Positions 1-10,705 of a stretch of 64,000 bases of DNA are shown here, one piece after another. The notes below the pieces were generated by a model. The model was not told the DNA's origin. It ran no database searches and saw nothing but the letters and a program-made list of their open reading frames with translations. Numbering within the stretch: the stretch's first letter is position 1; every line of letters starts with the position of its first letter. The translations under genes were made by a program, and so were the position numbers. This stretch comes from Tupaia tana. Lineage: Eukaryota > Chordata > Mammalia > Scandentia > Tupaiidae. The DNA lies in NCBI GenBank assembly GCA_026018925.1, contig JAKSZU010000006.1, forward strand, positions 194,426,449 through 194,490,448. The letters run 5' to 3'.

Positions 1-12
1 CTAAGTCTTCTT

Positions 13-290
13 CTTTTTTTTTTTTAATTTTTTGGAGAGGTTTTTGCTATAGGACGCGTGCACTCACCAGAAAGACAGAGAAAGACAGAGAGATAGAAAG
101 CAAGAAATCACCCCCGCCCTCAGGGGGGATGGCCATGCCGCAATTCCTTCTTCTCCATTCTCCTCTCAGGATCTTGGACATGCACGCACACGCGCCCAGT
201 GTGAGTTTAAGCCACCAGGTCCAGGACTCGAATCGCGGTCAACTGCATGGGAGTTCAGCGGCATGAGCCATTACACTAACTGCTGGTCCC
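13..290 (-). mobile_element. tRNA-derived SINE, long subfamily A
   Basis: The copy runs from a T-tract (A-tail in reverse) to the reversed head ending TGCTGGTCCC. It is flanked by a taagtcttct direct repeat (near 2-11 and 295-304) and sits in the old minus-strand L1. Confidence 0.85.
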
Positions 291-540
291 AACATTAAGT
301 CTTCTATATTCATCCATTTTCATCCAAAAGATAAGATATCATTGCTTCTTATTGCTGAATAATATTTCATAGTACATATGGGTCACAGTTTTTCAACTCA
401 ATCATCAGTTATTGAGCACATAGGTTGGTCTAATCATGATTTTAATTTGCATTTCTCTTATAACAGGAGACTTTGAATATTTTTTATAAGCCTCTTGGCC
501 ACTCATAAGTCTTTAGAGTTGTCTATTCAATTCATTGCCC

Positions 541-687
541 TTTTTTTCCCCAAAGATTTTTGTCATGGGGCATGTACACTCACTAGAGACACAGAGAGAG
601 ACAGAGAGTGAAAGTGAGAAATCACCTCTCCAGGGTGGATGACCATGCTGCAATTCCTTCTCCTCCATTCTCCTCTTGGGATTTTGG

Positions 688-723
<36 letters not shown>

Positions 724-814
724 GTGTGAATTTTAAGCCACCAGGTCCAGGATTCAAACTGTAGTCGGCCATGTGGGAGGCAAGTGCCTTAACCACTATG
801 CACCTGCTGGCTCC
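541..814 (-). mobile_element. tRNA-derived SINE, long type, diverged
   Basis: Reversed body (AGAAATCACC, CAATTCCTTCTCCTCC) and head are recognisable. The ATTGCCC/ATTTGCCC flanks look like the target duplication. The middle holds a (CA)n tract at 690-721 that grew from the CACACG motif of the body. Confidence 0.75.
690..721. repeat. (CA)n microsatellite
   Basis: About 16 CA units lie inside the SINE body. Confidence 0.9.
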
Positions 815-828
815 ATTTGCCCATTTTA

Positions 829-1059
829 ATTTTTAATGTTTTTTACATAGATCATGTGTACTCACTGGAGAGAAACAGAGAAAAGGCAAGTGAGAAATCA
901 CCCACACCACAATCCCTTCTCCTCCAGTAGCTTCTCAAGATTTTGGGCAGGCATGCACAAACGCCTGGTGTGATTTTCAAGCTGCTGGGTCTGGGACTCT
1001 AACCATAGTCAGTCATGTGGGAGTCCAGTGCCTTTATTATTACACCACCTGGCAGTCTC
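829..1059 (-). mobile_element. tRNA-derived SINE, long type, diverged
   Basis: Degenerate reversed copy with CTCCTCC, GGGCAGGCATGCAC and a head remnant ending near CACCTGGCAG. It lies right beside the 541-814 copy, both in the old L1. Confidence 0.65.
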
Positions 1060-1071
1060 ATTTGCCCATTT

Positions 1072-1153
1072 TGTTTTTCTTTTGAGAGAGATTTTTGCTA
1101 CAAGGCATGTACACTCGTTGGAGGGACAGAGAGAGAAAAAGGGACAGGAAGTG
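1072..1153 (-). mobile_element. SINE (long, old), first part, split by a younger SINE
   Basis: This is the A-tail side of an old reversed SINE. It stops at 1153 and resumes at 1441, where a plus-strand SINE was inserted. Confidence 0.75.
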
Positions 1154-1427
1154 GGAACCAGCAGTTAGCATAATGGCTATGTCGCTGGACTCCCACATAG
1201 TCGACCGCGGTTCGCGTCTCAGACCTGGTGGCTTAAAACTCACACTGGGCGCGTGTGCATGCGTGCCCAAGATCCTGAGAGGAGAATGGAGGAGAAGGGA
1301 TTGCGGCGTGACCATCCCCCCTGGGGGGTGATTTCTCGCTTTCTGTCTCTATGTCTTTCTCTGTCTGGCGAGAGCACGCGCCCTATAGCGGAAACCTCTC
1401 AAAAAAAAAAAAAAAAAAAAAAAAAAA
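1154..1427 (+). mobile_element. tRNA-derived SINE, long subfamily B, nested in a SINE
   Basis: Full copy with GGGAACC start, A-box-like TTAGCATAATGG, GGTTCGCGTC at the B box, the CCCCCTGGGGGG palindrome, and a pure A tail. The target repeat GGGACAGGAAGTG is seen at 1141-1153 and 1428-1440. CpGs are retained, so it is young. Confidence 0.92.
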
Positions 1428-1440
1428 GGGACAGGAAGTG

Positions 1441-1606
1441 AAAAATCACCCCCTGGGGGATGGCCATGCTGCAATCCCTCCTTATCCATTTTCCTCTAGG
1501 GATTTTGGCCATATGTGTCCAGCATGAGTTTCAAACCATTGGACTAAAACTACAGTCAACTACTTGAGAGTCCAATGCCTTATCTACTATACCATGTGCT
1601 GGCCCC
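1441..1606 (-). mobile_element. SINE (long, old), second part
   Basis: Continuation of the element at 1072-1153, reading through body and head to GTGCTGGCCCC. Confidence 0.75.
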
Positions 1607-1879
1607 ATTTGCCTATTTTTTATTTGAATTTTTAAAATTAAATTATATCATTACTATTTTGTTAAGGGCAAGTTGTTTGAGTTTCCTATATATTCTGGCT
1701 ATCAATCTCTTGTCTGTAGAATAATTTGTAAATATTTTCTCCCATTCCAAGGGTTGTCTGTTCACTTTAATAATTGTTTCCTTTGCTATAAGAGAACTTT
1801 TTAGCTTGATGTAATCCCACTTGTCTATTTAAGGACTATTGCCTATGATCTCAGGTTTTATTTAAAAAAAAAATTTGCT

Positions 1880-2138
1880 GGGATCAGCAGGTGGTATAGT
1901 GGTTAGGACACTGTACTCCCACATCGTAGAATGTGGTTGGAGTCTTGAACCTTGTGGCTTGAAAGTCATGCCCAGAGCATGTGCATGTATGCCCAAAATG
2001 GCAGGGGGAGAATGTAGGAGAAGCGTTGCAATGTGGCTATCCCCCCAGGGGTTGATTTCTTACTTTTCTCTCAGTGTCTCTCCCTGCCAAGTGCATGTGT
2101 CCTATGATAAAAACCCGACAAAAAGAAAGAAAAAGAAA
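1880..2138 (+). mobile_element. tRNA-derived SINE, long type, diverged
   Basis: Head GGGATCAGCAGGTGGTATAG and body with CATGTGCATGTATGCCC and CCCCCCAGGGG, ending in an A-rich tail with G interruptions. Flanks share AATTTGC/AATATTTGCC. Most CpGs have decayed, so it is older. Confidence 0.8.
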
Positions 2139-2276
2139 TATTTGCCTACTCCAATATTTTCAAAGTTTCCCTTACATTTTATACTAGTTGTTTTGTAGTG
2201 TGAGGCTTTATATTTAAATCTTTTATTCATTTTTAGTTGATTCTTGTTAATGGTGAAAGACAGGTTCAGTTTCATT

Positions 2277-2339
2277 TTTCTGCAAGTGAGTATCCAGGTC
2301 TTCCAGCACCATCTCCTGAAAAGACTTTCCTTTCTCCAC
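2277..2339. repeat. Likely source of a 63-bp copied patch (copy 1)
   Basis: This stretch lies in the old minus-strand L1. It matches 4108-4170 at 62 of 63 positions; the one difference is A at 2285 against G at 4116. Confidence 0.9.
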
Positions 2340-3210
2340 AGCATTATCTTGTACCCTTTGTCGATGATCAGTTGACTGTATGACTTCAGATTTATTTCTG
2401 GATTCTCTACTCTGTTCAATTGATTTAAGTGTCTATTTTTGTGCTAAAATCATGCTGTTTTGATTATCATTGCTTTGTAGTATGTTTTAAAGTTGGGTAG
2501 TAAATACCTTTTACTTTATTCTTCTAGGACAGTATTACCTTGTTGATACAGGGTCTTTTATAACTCCAGAAACATTTTATAATTGTTTTTTCTATTTCTG
2601 TGAAGAATGTCACAGGTAATTGGATGAGAATCACATTGAATATGTAAATTAATTTAGGTAGAACTGACATTTTTATTATATTGATTCTTCCTATCCAAGA
2701 ACATGGGATGCCCTTCCATTTTTTGTATCATATTCTATTTCTTTTTTCATATCTCCATAGTTTTCCTCCTTAGAGGTCTTTCATCTCTTTGGTTAGGTTT
2801 ATTCCTAGATAGCTTACTTGTTTTGTGGCTGTTGTAAGTGGTGTCACTTTTTTCAATTTTGTCTCAGTCTGTTCACTGTTGTTATATAAATTTTTAGATA
2901 TTGACATTATATCCTACTACTTTACTAAATTCATTTATCACTTTTAGGAGTTTTTGGTGGATTCCTTTAAATTCTCTATGTATATAATCATATTATCTAC
3001 AAATAATTTAGCTTTTTTTTCCCCCTCTCTGTGTATTTTTGGCTCAGAATATATGGTAAGATCAATAATAAAATGATAGTAATTGGAATACCACCAACAA
3101 AGCCAAAGCTACTCATTTTTCTCTTCATGCATTTTAACTTGTTTTATTTAGTCAAACTATATGTGTATTCTAGGATTGATTGATTTATGAATTAATTGGA
3201 TATTTAATTC

Positions 3211-3590
3211 TGGAGGGCACTGCATACAGAAGCCATCTTGAGCTATCCACCATCTTGGAAACCATTAGGTTTCACTTCCTCACTGAGCAAACCGTTTCTC
3301 AGAAGTCATGTGACCAACTGTTCTCCTATGGGGCGGTTGGGTTCCTAGGCAACGGGAGAGATCCACCCATACCAATAATTGGTTCATACTGTTCTATCTC
3401 ATTTGCATTTTGGGCAACCAATCGGCGCCCACCAGCCTATATATAACTTGACATTCTTCCTCAATAAACAGAAGACTTGAAGACTTGATCAGCACCTCGT
3501 ATTGTCTCCACTCTGTGTGTCTGTGTGTGTTTGTCCCTTCTCTCACTCCCTCCCCCAGGAAACTGTCTGACTGTCCTGTGGGTCAGGACA
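3211..3590 (+). mobile_element. Solo LTR of an endogenous retrovirus
   Basis: The segment starts TGGAGGGC and ends GGTCAGGACA (TG...CA). It has an AGCCATCTTG motif, a CCAAT box at 3419-3423, a TATATATAA box at 3438-3446 and AATAAA at 3463-3468, then a GT-rich U5-like part. Flanks read TTTAATTC before and TTTAATGA after, which suggests a short imperfect target repeat. No second LTR or internal viral region is seen, so it is solo. The family is unnamed. The boundaries are inferred from TG/CA and spacing; plus-strand orientation comes from the promoter-to-polyA order. Confidence 0.65.
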
Positions 3591-4090
3591 TTTAATGATA
3601 TCCCTGGTGTTCTGATGAATGACACTAAATATAAAGATGGAAAAGAGCACACTCCTTCTGTCCAAGTGTGGGCTGATTTTACTTTTTTCTGCTACCCTCT
3701 TCTGCTCTTTACCAAAACTGGCCGAAGATACTTTAAGTTCTTCCCCTATTCCTACCACATAGCAGGAATGATTCTTCTGTGTTGGTTCTCTGATGATCCT
3801 TCATCACTAATGCCGAAAGCATTACTTTCTTTTGACATTTATTCCTTCTCTTCTCAAGATAAAGGAGGGGAAGAAGCTGCACAAAGACAGAATCTTCTTG
3901 ATTGACCTGAAAATCTCCTAAATAGTAGTTTTTGGTTTTTATAAGGTAAAAATCTTTCTTAAAACGTACCAAATCTGGAGCCACACAATGACAAAGTGGT
4001 GAAACATGACATTCTGTGAGGCTAATCCTCATAGAAAGTTTCAGATTCATATTCAGAAACAGTACGCTGTGTATACATATGTGTATACAT
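3591..4090. other. Unassigned sequence
   Basis: No repeat family is recognised. A 126-codon open frame crosses from the LTR into this stretch (3525-3905, plus), but it has no domain I know, and I treat it as chance. Confidence 0.5.
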
Positions 4091-4091
4091 A

Positions 4092-4260
4092 TGTGTACCC
4101 ATGATCGTTTCTGCAGGTGAGTATCCAGGTCTTCCAGCACCATCTCCTGAAAAGACTTTCCTTTCTCCACTCCACTGGGCTGGCTGAGGCTGTGAGTGTA
4201 TCATGGCATCAAGACCCTGCTGAGGGTTCTGTTTCTCACTCATGGAAAAAAAATAAACTT
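4092..4260 (+). mobile_element. tRNA-SINE type D fragment carrying an L1-derived patch
   Basis: GTGTACCCATGATC and then CTGGGCTGGCTGAGGC...CACTCATGG plus an A-rich tail match the type D copies at 6952-7098 and 34780-35003. Between the two halves sits the 63-bp patch at 4108-4170, which is not part of the SINE. Confidence 0.6.
4108..4170. repeat. 63-bp patch copied from a nearby L1 (copy 2)
   Basis: 62/63 identical, in the same orientation, to 2277-2339. It has no A-tail and no target duplication, and it interrupts a SINE. See findings. Confidence 0.9.
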
Positions 4261-4667
4261 AAAAAAAAACCAAACTACTAAATCTGAGGCCCTTATTATT
4301 CTTCTAGTCTCTTGCCTATTTAATTTTTCAGTGGACTGCTGTTGCCCATACATTTTTGTATGTCTGTTGCTGTACACTTCATTGTGGCTGTGATTCACTC
4401 AGGAAACAGATTCAGCTGTAGAAATGTAGGTCAGGTTCATATATATTTAAGATATCATTATGGAAGATAAAAGACAAGAATTCCTATTATAAATTTCTTC
4501 TTTCCTTAATTCATTCGAATAATTTTCAGTATTATAGTTTTGGTACTTTGATTTTTCTTGGTCTCATATAAAAAAAGTGGATTATTTCATATTAATATTA
4601 ATGGCTATATATACATGTTGTGACATAATTAATAAACAAGTATTAAAGATATTACTTATCAAAACAT

Positions 4668-4929
4668 ATTTTTTTTCTTTTTTTGGGGAAAGATTTTTTG
4701 CTATATGGCACATGTACTCGCTGGAGAGACAGTGAGAGACAGAGAGATAGAAAGCAAGAAATAGCCCCCCCGCCCCGAGGGGCTGCACTACAATTGCTTC
4801 TCCTCCATTCTCATGATTTTGGGTATGCATACACATGTACCCGATGTGAGTTTCAAGCTGCTGGGTCTGGGACTTGAACCATGGTTGTCCATGTGGGAGT
4901 CCAGTGCCACCATGCCAACTGCTGTTCCG
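4668..4929 (-). mobile_element. tRNA-derived SINE, long type, diverged
   Basis: T-tract, CTATATGGCACATG, a C-run (GCCCCCCCGCCCC), and reversed head to ACTGCTGTTCC. AAAACAT repeats flank it. Confidence 0.75.
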
Positions 4930-5879
4930 AAAACATCATTTAAAAAAAAAAATGATTCAAATCAGCAAATAGCTATGATCATCAGCTATATTATATAATA
5001 TCATTCCTGTATTATAGAGATTAGTTTGATGAAGTATTTATGGATTCTGGGTTGAGAGATGAATTATCGAATAGCTAGAAAGCTTTGCTACTAATACTGG
5101 CTAATGATTACACACACACACATTCATAGTTTTAATAATTAATGGGTATAGAAAAGGAATTGGACACACATAAAAGTCCTACCCAAGTTCTTTTCTACCA
5201 AATTTGCCTCCACGTCAGAGGTGCCAAAAAGTTGAAAACAAGTGGATATTTTCCAGTTCTCTGCTCTCTCCCACTCTTGTTGGAGGGTACTAGAGAATGG
5301 ATGGTATAAACGAAGTCTATCACAGAGGAGTCATGCAAATTTTTATTGAATGAAAAACGAAAACTCCCAAAATCAGAACAGAAAATGATACAAGGTAGGG
5401 ACCTCAGTGTATCCTGTTCTTTTATACAAGTCTTGCATATTGGGCCCTGCATAATCAAAAAGTGGCTGAAGATGATTCATCTGAAAGACCTATTTAAAGA
5501 AGGAAGTGAAAGTCATAGGCTAAAAAATGACCCATAATCAGGTGCTGACAGTTGTGTGTCGAAAGGTTCTATGTAAAGCCAAACTTTCCAACCACAAAAA
5601 GGGGCCCGTTTTGTTCAACATTTGGAGTGAAAAAGTTAGGGGGAAAACTGAGCTGACATGAAAGGCCTATGAATAGTTTTAACTTTCGTGCTCAACACAG
5701 AAAAATAAAAGTAATCTACTGACTAGATTAAACAAAGAAATGTCCAATCATGCATTTAATTTGAATTCTCATGAAAATTTGTAGAATTTGTAAGAAGACT
5801 CTAAAGTTTGTTTATTTAAAAAAATAAAACCTATTGCCTCTGGAACCAAATGCTTGTCTTCCCCTCCCCCCCCCCATTT
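4930..5879. other. Unassigned sequence, about 0.95 kb
   Basis: No repeat or coding signal recognised. There is only a short (CA)n run near 5111 and a poly-C run near 5863-5873. It could be ordinary unique sequence. Confidence 0.5.
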
Positions 5880-6103
5880 TGTTGTTTATTTTTTCTTTCA
5901 TGAAAGAGATAGAAACACCATCAACAGGATCTCATACTGTGATTCCCCCTCCCCATCCAGTCTTTTCCAACCAGCCAAGATCTTGGGCGCATGTGCATGT
6001 TCTGAGTATACAGATTGACCCAGTAAGGAGCGCCCATCTTCCATGTTTTTTCCAGCATTACGGAGAATTAAACTACTTCTGTTTCACTACAGCTGGGCCC
6101 CAA
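5880..6103 (-). mobile_element. tRNA-SINE type D, old
   Basis: Reversed, decayed copy: ATTTTTTCTTTCATGAAAGAGATAG at its tail side, CCAGCCAAGATCTTGGGCGC in the body, ending CTACAGCTGGGCCCC. Confidence 0.5.
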
Positions 6104-6108
6104 AGATC

Positions 6109-6157
6109 ATTTATTCATTTATTTTTAATTTCCAGAGTATGTGTGTGTGCTTTCCAG

Positions 6158-6206
<49 letters not shown>

Positions 6207-6350
6207 AACTCCCCTTCATGGGGCATGGTCAGGCTACAATCTCTTCTTCTCCATCTCTCCATAATGTGAGGATTTTGGGCACATACATACATGTGCCTGC
6301 AGTGTTTCACAAGTTGCTGGAATGTAATGGGTGCTGTGATTGGCCAAGTG
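6109..6350 (-). mobile_element. tRNA-SINE type C, split by a younger SINE
   Basis: Reversed copy with an expanded GA tract, GGGGCATGGTCAGGCTACAATC and GATTTTGGGCACATACATAC. The head end (AGAGCTGGCCCC) continues at 6649-6680 after the inserted SINE. Confidence 0.6.
6167..6203. repeat. (GA)n microsatellite
   Basis: Pure GA run grown inside the SINE body. Confidence 0.9.
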
Positions 6351-6364
6351 GATTTGCTTCTTTT

Positions 6365-6634
6365 CTTTTTTTTTTTTTTTTTGAGAGATTTTTGCTATAG
6401 GGCACGTGTGCTCGCCAGACAGACAGAGAGAGACCTAGAGACAGAAAGCGAGAAATCACCCCTCAGCAGGGATGGTCACGCTGCAATCCCTTCTCCTCCA
6501 TTCTCCTCTAAGGATCTTGGGCACGCACGCACACGCGCCCGGTGTGAGTTTTAAGCCACTGGGTCCGGGATGCGAACCGCGGTTGACTACGTGGGAGTCC
6601 AGTGACATAGCCATTACGCTAACTGCTGGTTCCC
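6365..6634 (-). mobile_element. tRNA-derived SINE, long subfamily B
   Basis: Shows the B-set signs in reverse: ACCTAGAGACAG, GATGGTCACG, GTTTTAAGCC, GATGCGAACC and TGGTTCCC. Target repeat GATTTGCTTCTTTT / GATTTGTTTCTTTA flanks it. Confidence 0.9.
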
Positions 6635-6951
6635 GATTTGTTTCTTTAATCAGAGCTGCAGAGCTGCAGAGCTGGCCCCCCACAGTTTATTTTTGATGCA
6701 AGATAGGCCATCTCAAAAACTGAAAAGCCCCATAAGTTCATGTACAGATGATATGAGGTTTCAAGGATAGAATGTTCAGACTGATCATAATTGATGTCCC
6801 CTGAAATTTTCTTTGTAAATTCATGTACATGTTCATTTACTCTTTTTTTTTTTTTACTGCTTTTCTTCATTTAATTTTATTCAACATATAGTTTATAATC
6901 TCTTTATGCTGAGCATTGTGCTAGGCTTTGAGGATACCAAAAAAGGTATAT

Positions 6952-7098
6952 CTCCACTGGATACTTGCATGCCCATGATTCTGAGTTGGCTGAAGCAGAG
7001 AGCTGGTTGTGGCATGGAGACCCTGTTGGAGGTGGTTGTCTCTTTGTCTCTCTCTCTCTCATTTATCTCATTCACTGAGGAAAGAAACTGAAAAAGAT
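6952..7098 (+). mobile_element. tRNA-SINE type D
   Basis: TGCATGCCCATGATTCTGAG, GTTGGCTGAAGC, GGCATGGAGACCCTG, a CT-rich run and an A-rich end. It has the same layout as 4092-4260 without that copy's inserted patch. Confidence 0.55.
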
Positions 7099-7304
7099 GT
7101 GTATCCCTCTGTTAAGGAACTTACAGTAGTTTTTGAGACAAGAAAATGAACTGAACTGTATGGTGCTAAGTGCTATGAAAAAACTAAGCCCAGATGCTAA
7201 TGTAGATTGGGAAATCTAAGAAGGCTTCTGGGAAATATTAATTAATGAGGTAAGCTTTCAAAAAGAATGAGTTTAACCAGATAAATGGGAAGCACTAGGG
7301 CATG

Positions 7305-7550
7305 GTTCCTAAATGTGTAGATTCTAGAGCCAGACTCTCTGGGCTCGAGTCCTAGTTTTGTCATTAAGTGGGCATGACTCTGAGCATGCTACCCAAACTC
7401 TCTGACCGTCACTTTCATCCATAACGGGAAATAATAATAATACCTACCACTCACTCATCCCAGGGTTATGAGGTTGAAAAGAAGAGTTAATATTTCCAAA
7501 GTATTCGAAACAGTGTCTGTCTCACTTAAATGTTACATTAAGTGTGTGAT
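7305..7550 (+). mobile_element. MIR SINE
   Basis: TTCTAGAGCCAGACTCTCTGG, GGGCATGACTCTGAGCATGC, AAATAATAATAATACCTACC and GTTATGAGG follow the MIR consensus order. Confidence 0.8.
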
Positions 7551-7729
7551 TAATAAAGGGGATGCTTGTGAATGTCCTGCTTAGCAGGTATACTCAGTGC
7601 AGTGGCCCAAAGGGTATTCATACTGCATTTATGAAAGAGTACATAGTGGAGTATAGGGTTCATGCCTCAGGAGTAATAGAGGTAAAACTAGAAAAATGTA
7701 AAGGGTTTGGTAAAGAATGTGGTTATTTT

Positions 7730-7730
<1 letters not shown>

Positions 7731-7764
<34 letters not shown>

Positions 7765-7825
7765 GTTTTTAAAATTTTTTTATTATAGGGCTCCTGCATT
7801 CACCAGAGAGACAGAGAAAGACAGT
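7731..7825 (-). mobile_element. SINE tail fragment, 5'-truncated
   Basis: A long T-run, then TTATTATAGGGCTC and CACCAGAGAGACAGAGAAAGACAG. Only the 3' third of the SINE was inserted or retained. Confidence 0.65.
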
Positions 7826-8295
7826 TAAGTTTGAAGGGTGAATCGGAAGAAAATCTAGTAAGAGGCTGCATATGCATGCCCAAAGTGCAGTAGAGATTTG
7901 GGCTGGAGACTATAACTGGAAGTCATCAGCACACAGGTAGTTCCTGAAACTTGGCAAACTCCAACATTTAATCAATGGTAGGGGAATATAATCCTGTTTT
8001 ATTTGCTGATTCACTTAGCCACTCAATCACTCATTCAGTGAACCAATTTTAAGTGTATATTTGTGCCAAGTACCATGTAACACACTTTTTCCATAAAGGA
8101 GACTGAAGAAATTAGCTAAGAGAGAAAGTGTGTCATAGAAGCCAGTGGAGTAGATTGTGTCAAATGATGCCAAGATTCCAAATGAAATAATGCATAAAAA
8201 CTGTTCCCTGGGTTTAGCAAGAAACAAGAAGGTCATTGGGGATTTAGGAGAGAATAGAGTATGCCAGGTGATGGGTAAAAACAAATTCAATGTGA

Positions 8296-8548
8296 GGAAC
8301 CAGCAGGTGGCATGGTGTTTAAGATGCTGGATCCCCACATGGTTGACCACAGCTCAAGTCCTGGAAGTGATGGCCTGAAAATCTTTCCTGGAACATGTGC
8401 ATGCATGCCCCAAATCCCCAAAGAAGAATGGAGGAGAAGGGATTGAGGTGTGGCCATCCCCTTGAGAGGTGATTTATCAGTTTTCCTTTTTCTGCCTCTC
8501 TCTAGGGATTGCATGTGCCCTTAGGCAAAAACCTAAAAAAAAAAAAAA
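8296..8548 (+). mobile_element. tRNA-derived SINE, long type, diverged
   Basis: GGAACCAGCAGGTGGCATGG head, CATGTGCATGCATGCCCC body, poly-A tail. Flanks ATTCAATGTGAG / ATTGAATTTGAG form an imperfect target repeat. Confidence 0.8.
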
Positions 8549-8639
8549 TTGAATTTGAGAGTGGCTGGAGTCAAGAGTGTATAGTGAGGAAGTGGAGGCA
8601 ATAAAAGAAGAAAGATAGGTATGGTAGACTGCAGAAATG

Positions 8640-9160
8640 GTTACAGATTTTTTTCTTCACCCATAAACATGCCTCTTTGCACTGTTTCTTTGCAGCTACT
8701 CCCATCAAGAGGTGAAGTTTATTTCTTACTCCTTTAAGCAAGCCTTGCTTAAAGGAGTGTGATTTACTGTGATTAGTGATGCTTTAGCAAACACTGCAAA
8801 CAAGAGCTTGAAATGTGATTCCCTGTTGGGGCTTTGCCTCTGTTACTACTCTTGGGAATCTTATGACTGCAATCAGGTAAAAGTAGATTAGTTTGTTGGA
8901 GGTCTGTGGCCAGTCATCTGTCACTAGGCTGGCAGCCAGCAACAACTGACAGCCACTAGACATTGGGTGAAATACTGAATCAAGCCCTAGCCAATCTGCC
9001 CACTGATCACAGCTGCATGAGTGAGTCTAAGCAATCCAGCAGAAGAACTTCCCAGCAAAGCCCAGCTCAAATTACTTATCCATAGATAAGTGACTAGTGT
9101 GTTAAGCCACTTTCAACTTTAAATGTGTTTTCTTACACAGCAAAAACTAACTGATATAAT
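8640..9160 (+). mobile_element. MLT1-like LTR (ERVL-MaLR)
   Basis: The 3' half carries ACTGATCACAGCTGCATGAG, GTGAGTCTAAGC, AGCAAAGCCCAGCTCAAATT, GTGTTAAGCCACT and ACACAGCAAAAACTAACTGATA. These follow the MLT1 LTR end in order. The 5' boundary is uncertain. Confidence 0.75.
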
Positions 9161-9428
9161 AGGACATTGTCTAGATTGTCATGAATTTGAAGTGTCTAAA
9201 TTTTCCAAGGGTTTGTATTTGTCTCTGAGACTTTGGGCTGGGTTAGGGGTGCTAAATCTCTTTTCTCTTCCTAATACACTGTTCCAGACATAAACAATAA
9301 GAGTACTATATAAGAGTATAATGGCTGGGTTGTATAGTATTATTGATTCATGCCACAATATGGATGAGTCTTAAAATAATTATACTAAATAGAAGAAGCC
9401 AGACCAAACAAAAAGAGAGTACATTCTT

Positions 9429-9618
9429 GGGACCAGCAGTTGGTGTAGTGGCTATGTCGCTGGACTCCCATGTAGTCGATAAAGGTTCGAGTTCCAGACC
9501 TGGTAGCTTAAACTCACACCAGGTGCGTGTGCATACGTGCACAAGATCCCGAGAGACGAATGGAGGAGAATGGATTGCGGCGTGGCCATCCTTCCTAGGG
9601 GGTGATTTCTTGCTTTCT
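9429..9618 (+). mobile_element. tRNA-derived SINE, long subfamily A, 5' part
   Basis: GGGACCAGCAGTTGG head, GGTTCGAGTTCC B box, CTTAAACTC, GTGGCCATCC. The copy is broken in its CT-rich tail by the RPL21 retropseudogene; the rest is at 10191-10277. The SINE's own target repeat is AGTACATTCT. Confidence 0.9.
9604..9618 (+). repeat. Target-site duplication of the RPL21 retropseudogene, left
   Basis: GATTTCTTGCTTTCT is repeated exactly at 10176-10190. Confidence 0.9.
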
Positions 9619-10175
<557 letters not shown>

Positions 10176-10190
10176 GATTTCTTGCTTTCT
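10176..10190 (+). repeat. Target-site duplication of the RPL21 retropseudogene, right
   Basis: Exact match to 9604-9618. Confidence 0.9.
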
Positions 10191-10277
10191 ATCTCTCTGT
10201 CTTTCTGGTGAGTGCACACACCCTATAGCAAAAAAAACTCTCAAAAAAAAAAAAAAATAAATAAAAGAGATAAAAAA
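10191..10277 (+). mobile_element. SINE (long A), 3' part after the retropseudogene
   Basis: ATCTCTCTGTCTTTCTGG, GTGCACACACCCTATAGC and the A-tail continue the element from 9429-9618. Confidence 0.9.
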
Positions 10278-10509
10278 AGTACATTCTGTATAATTCCATT
10301 TATATGAATTTTTAGAAAATGTATACTCAGCTTTAATGACAGCAGATCAAAGATTGCCTGGAGGTAAGGTGTGGAGGGAGGGTTGGATTACCAATGGACA
10401 TGAAAAAACTTGCAGGAATGATATAGTCATTATGTTGATTGTGGTGATGAATTTATGGGCATATACTCTATATGTATGTCAAAATACATAAAATTGCACA
10501 TTGAAAAAA

Positions 10510-10705
10510 TAATTTCCAGAGGGGATATGTGCTCACCAAAGACAGAGAGGAAGTAGAAAAAGCTCCCCTCAAAGAAACATGATCACATTATAATCGTTTT
10601 TTCATTTCTTATTCTGTCTGGGTACTAGGCACACACATACATGTACCCAGTGTGGTTTTTGAATTGCTGGGATCCAGCTCCTTTAACCAGCAGGTCACAG
10701 GGTTG
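10510..10705 (-). mobile_element. tRNA-SINE, old (type C-like)
   Basis: GTGCTCACCAAAGACAGAG, CATGATCACATTATAATC, GGCACACACATACATGTACC and ATTGCTGGGATCCAGC give a decayed reversed copy. Confidence 0.6.

Larger units (their letters stand above)
300..3170 (-). mobile_element. Old L1, ORF2 3' part and 3' region, broken by SINEs
   Basis: Segments 300-540, 1607-1877 and 2139-3170 read on the minus strand as the end of an L1 ORF2. The reverse translation of 2102-2419 contains the SYSQLIIDKGYK, WCWKTW and CRKMKLN blocks that match the same region of the young L1 in this window (near 48600-48720). The rest is the typical T-rich reverse of the L1 reverse-transcriptase tail region. Frames are broken by many stops and indels, so it is a dead, old copy. 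At least five SINEs have landed in it. No 5' UTR or ORF1 is visible. Confidence 0.8.
6870..8640 (+). mobile_element. Ancient mammal-wide interspersed repeat, unnamed
   Basis: GCATTGTGCTAGGCTTTGAGG, CTCTGTTAAGGAACTTACAGT, GTGCTATGAAAAAACTAAG, GGGCTGGAGACTATAACTGG, AAGGTCATTGGGGATTTAGG and GTGAGGAAGTGGAGGC occur in the order of a repeat common to many mammals. I know the pattern but cannot give its name with confidence. Similar blocks occur at 24580-24930 and 25040-26530. A type D SINE, a MIR and two SINEs interrupt it. Confidence 0.5.

Noticed and set aside
690..721. CRISPR-like or other ordered direct repeats
   Set aside because: The regular repeats here are simple microsatellites in a mammalian genome; there are no spaced repeats with unique spacers.
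2100..2420. Separate gene on the minus strand with KMKLN-type motifs
   Set aside because: It matches L1 ORF2 in order and is broken by stops, so it is an old L1.
3525..3905. 126-codon open frame, plus strand
   Set aside because: It starts inside the LTR, has no domain I know, and overlaps other frames on the minus strand. Chance frame.
5834..6400. 188-codon open frame, plus strand
   Set aside because: Made of two old SINEs, a GA microsatellite and the T-run of a third SINE. It is translated repeat, not a gene.
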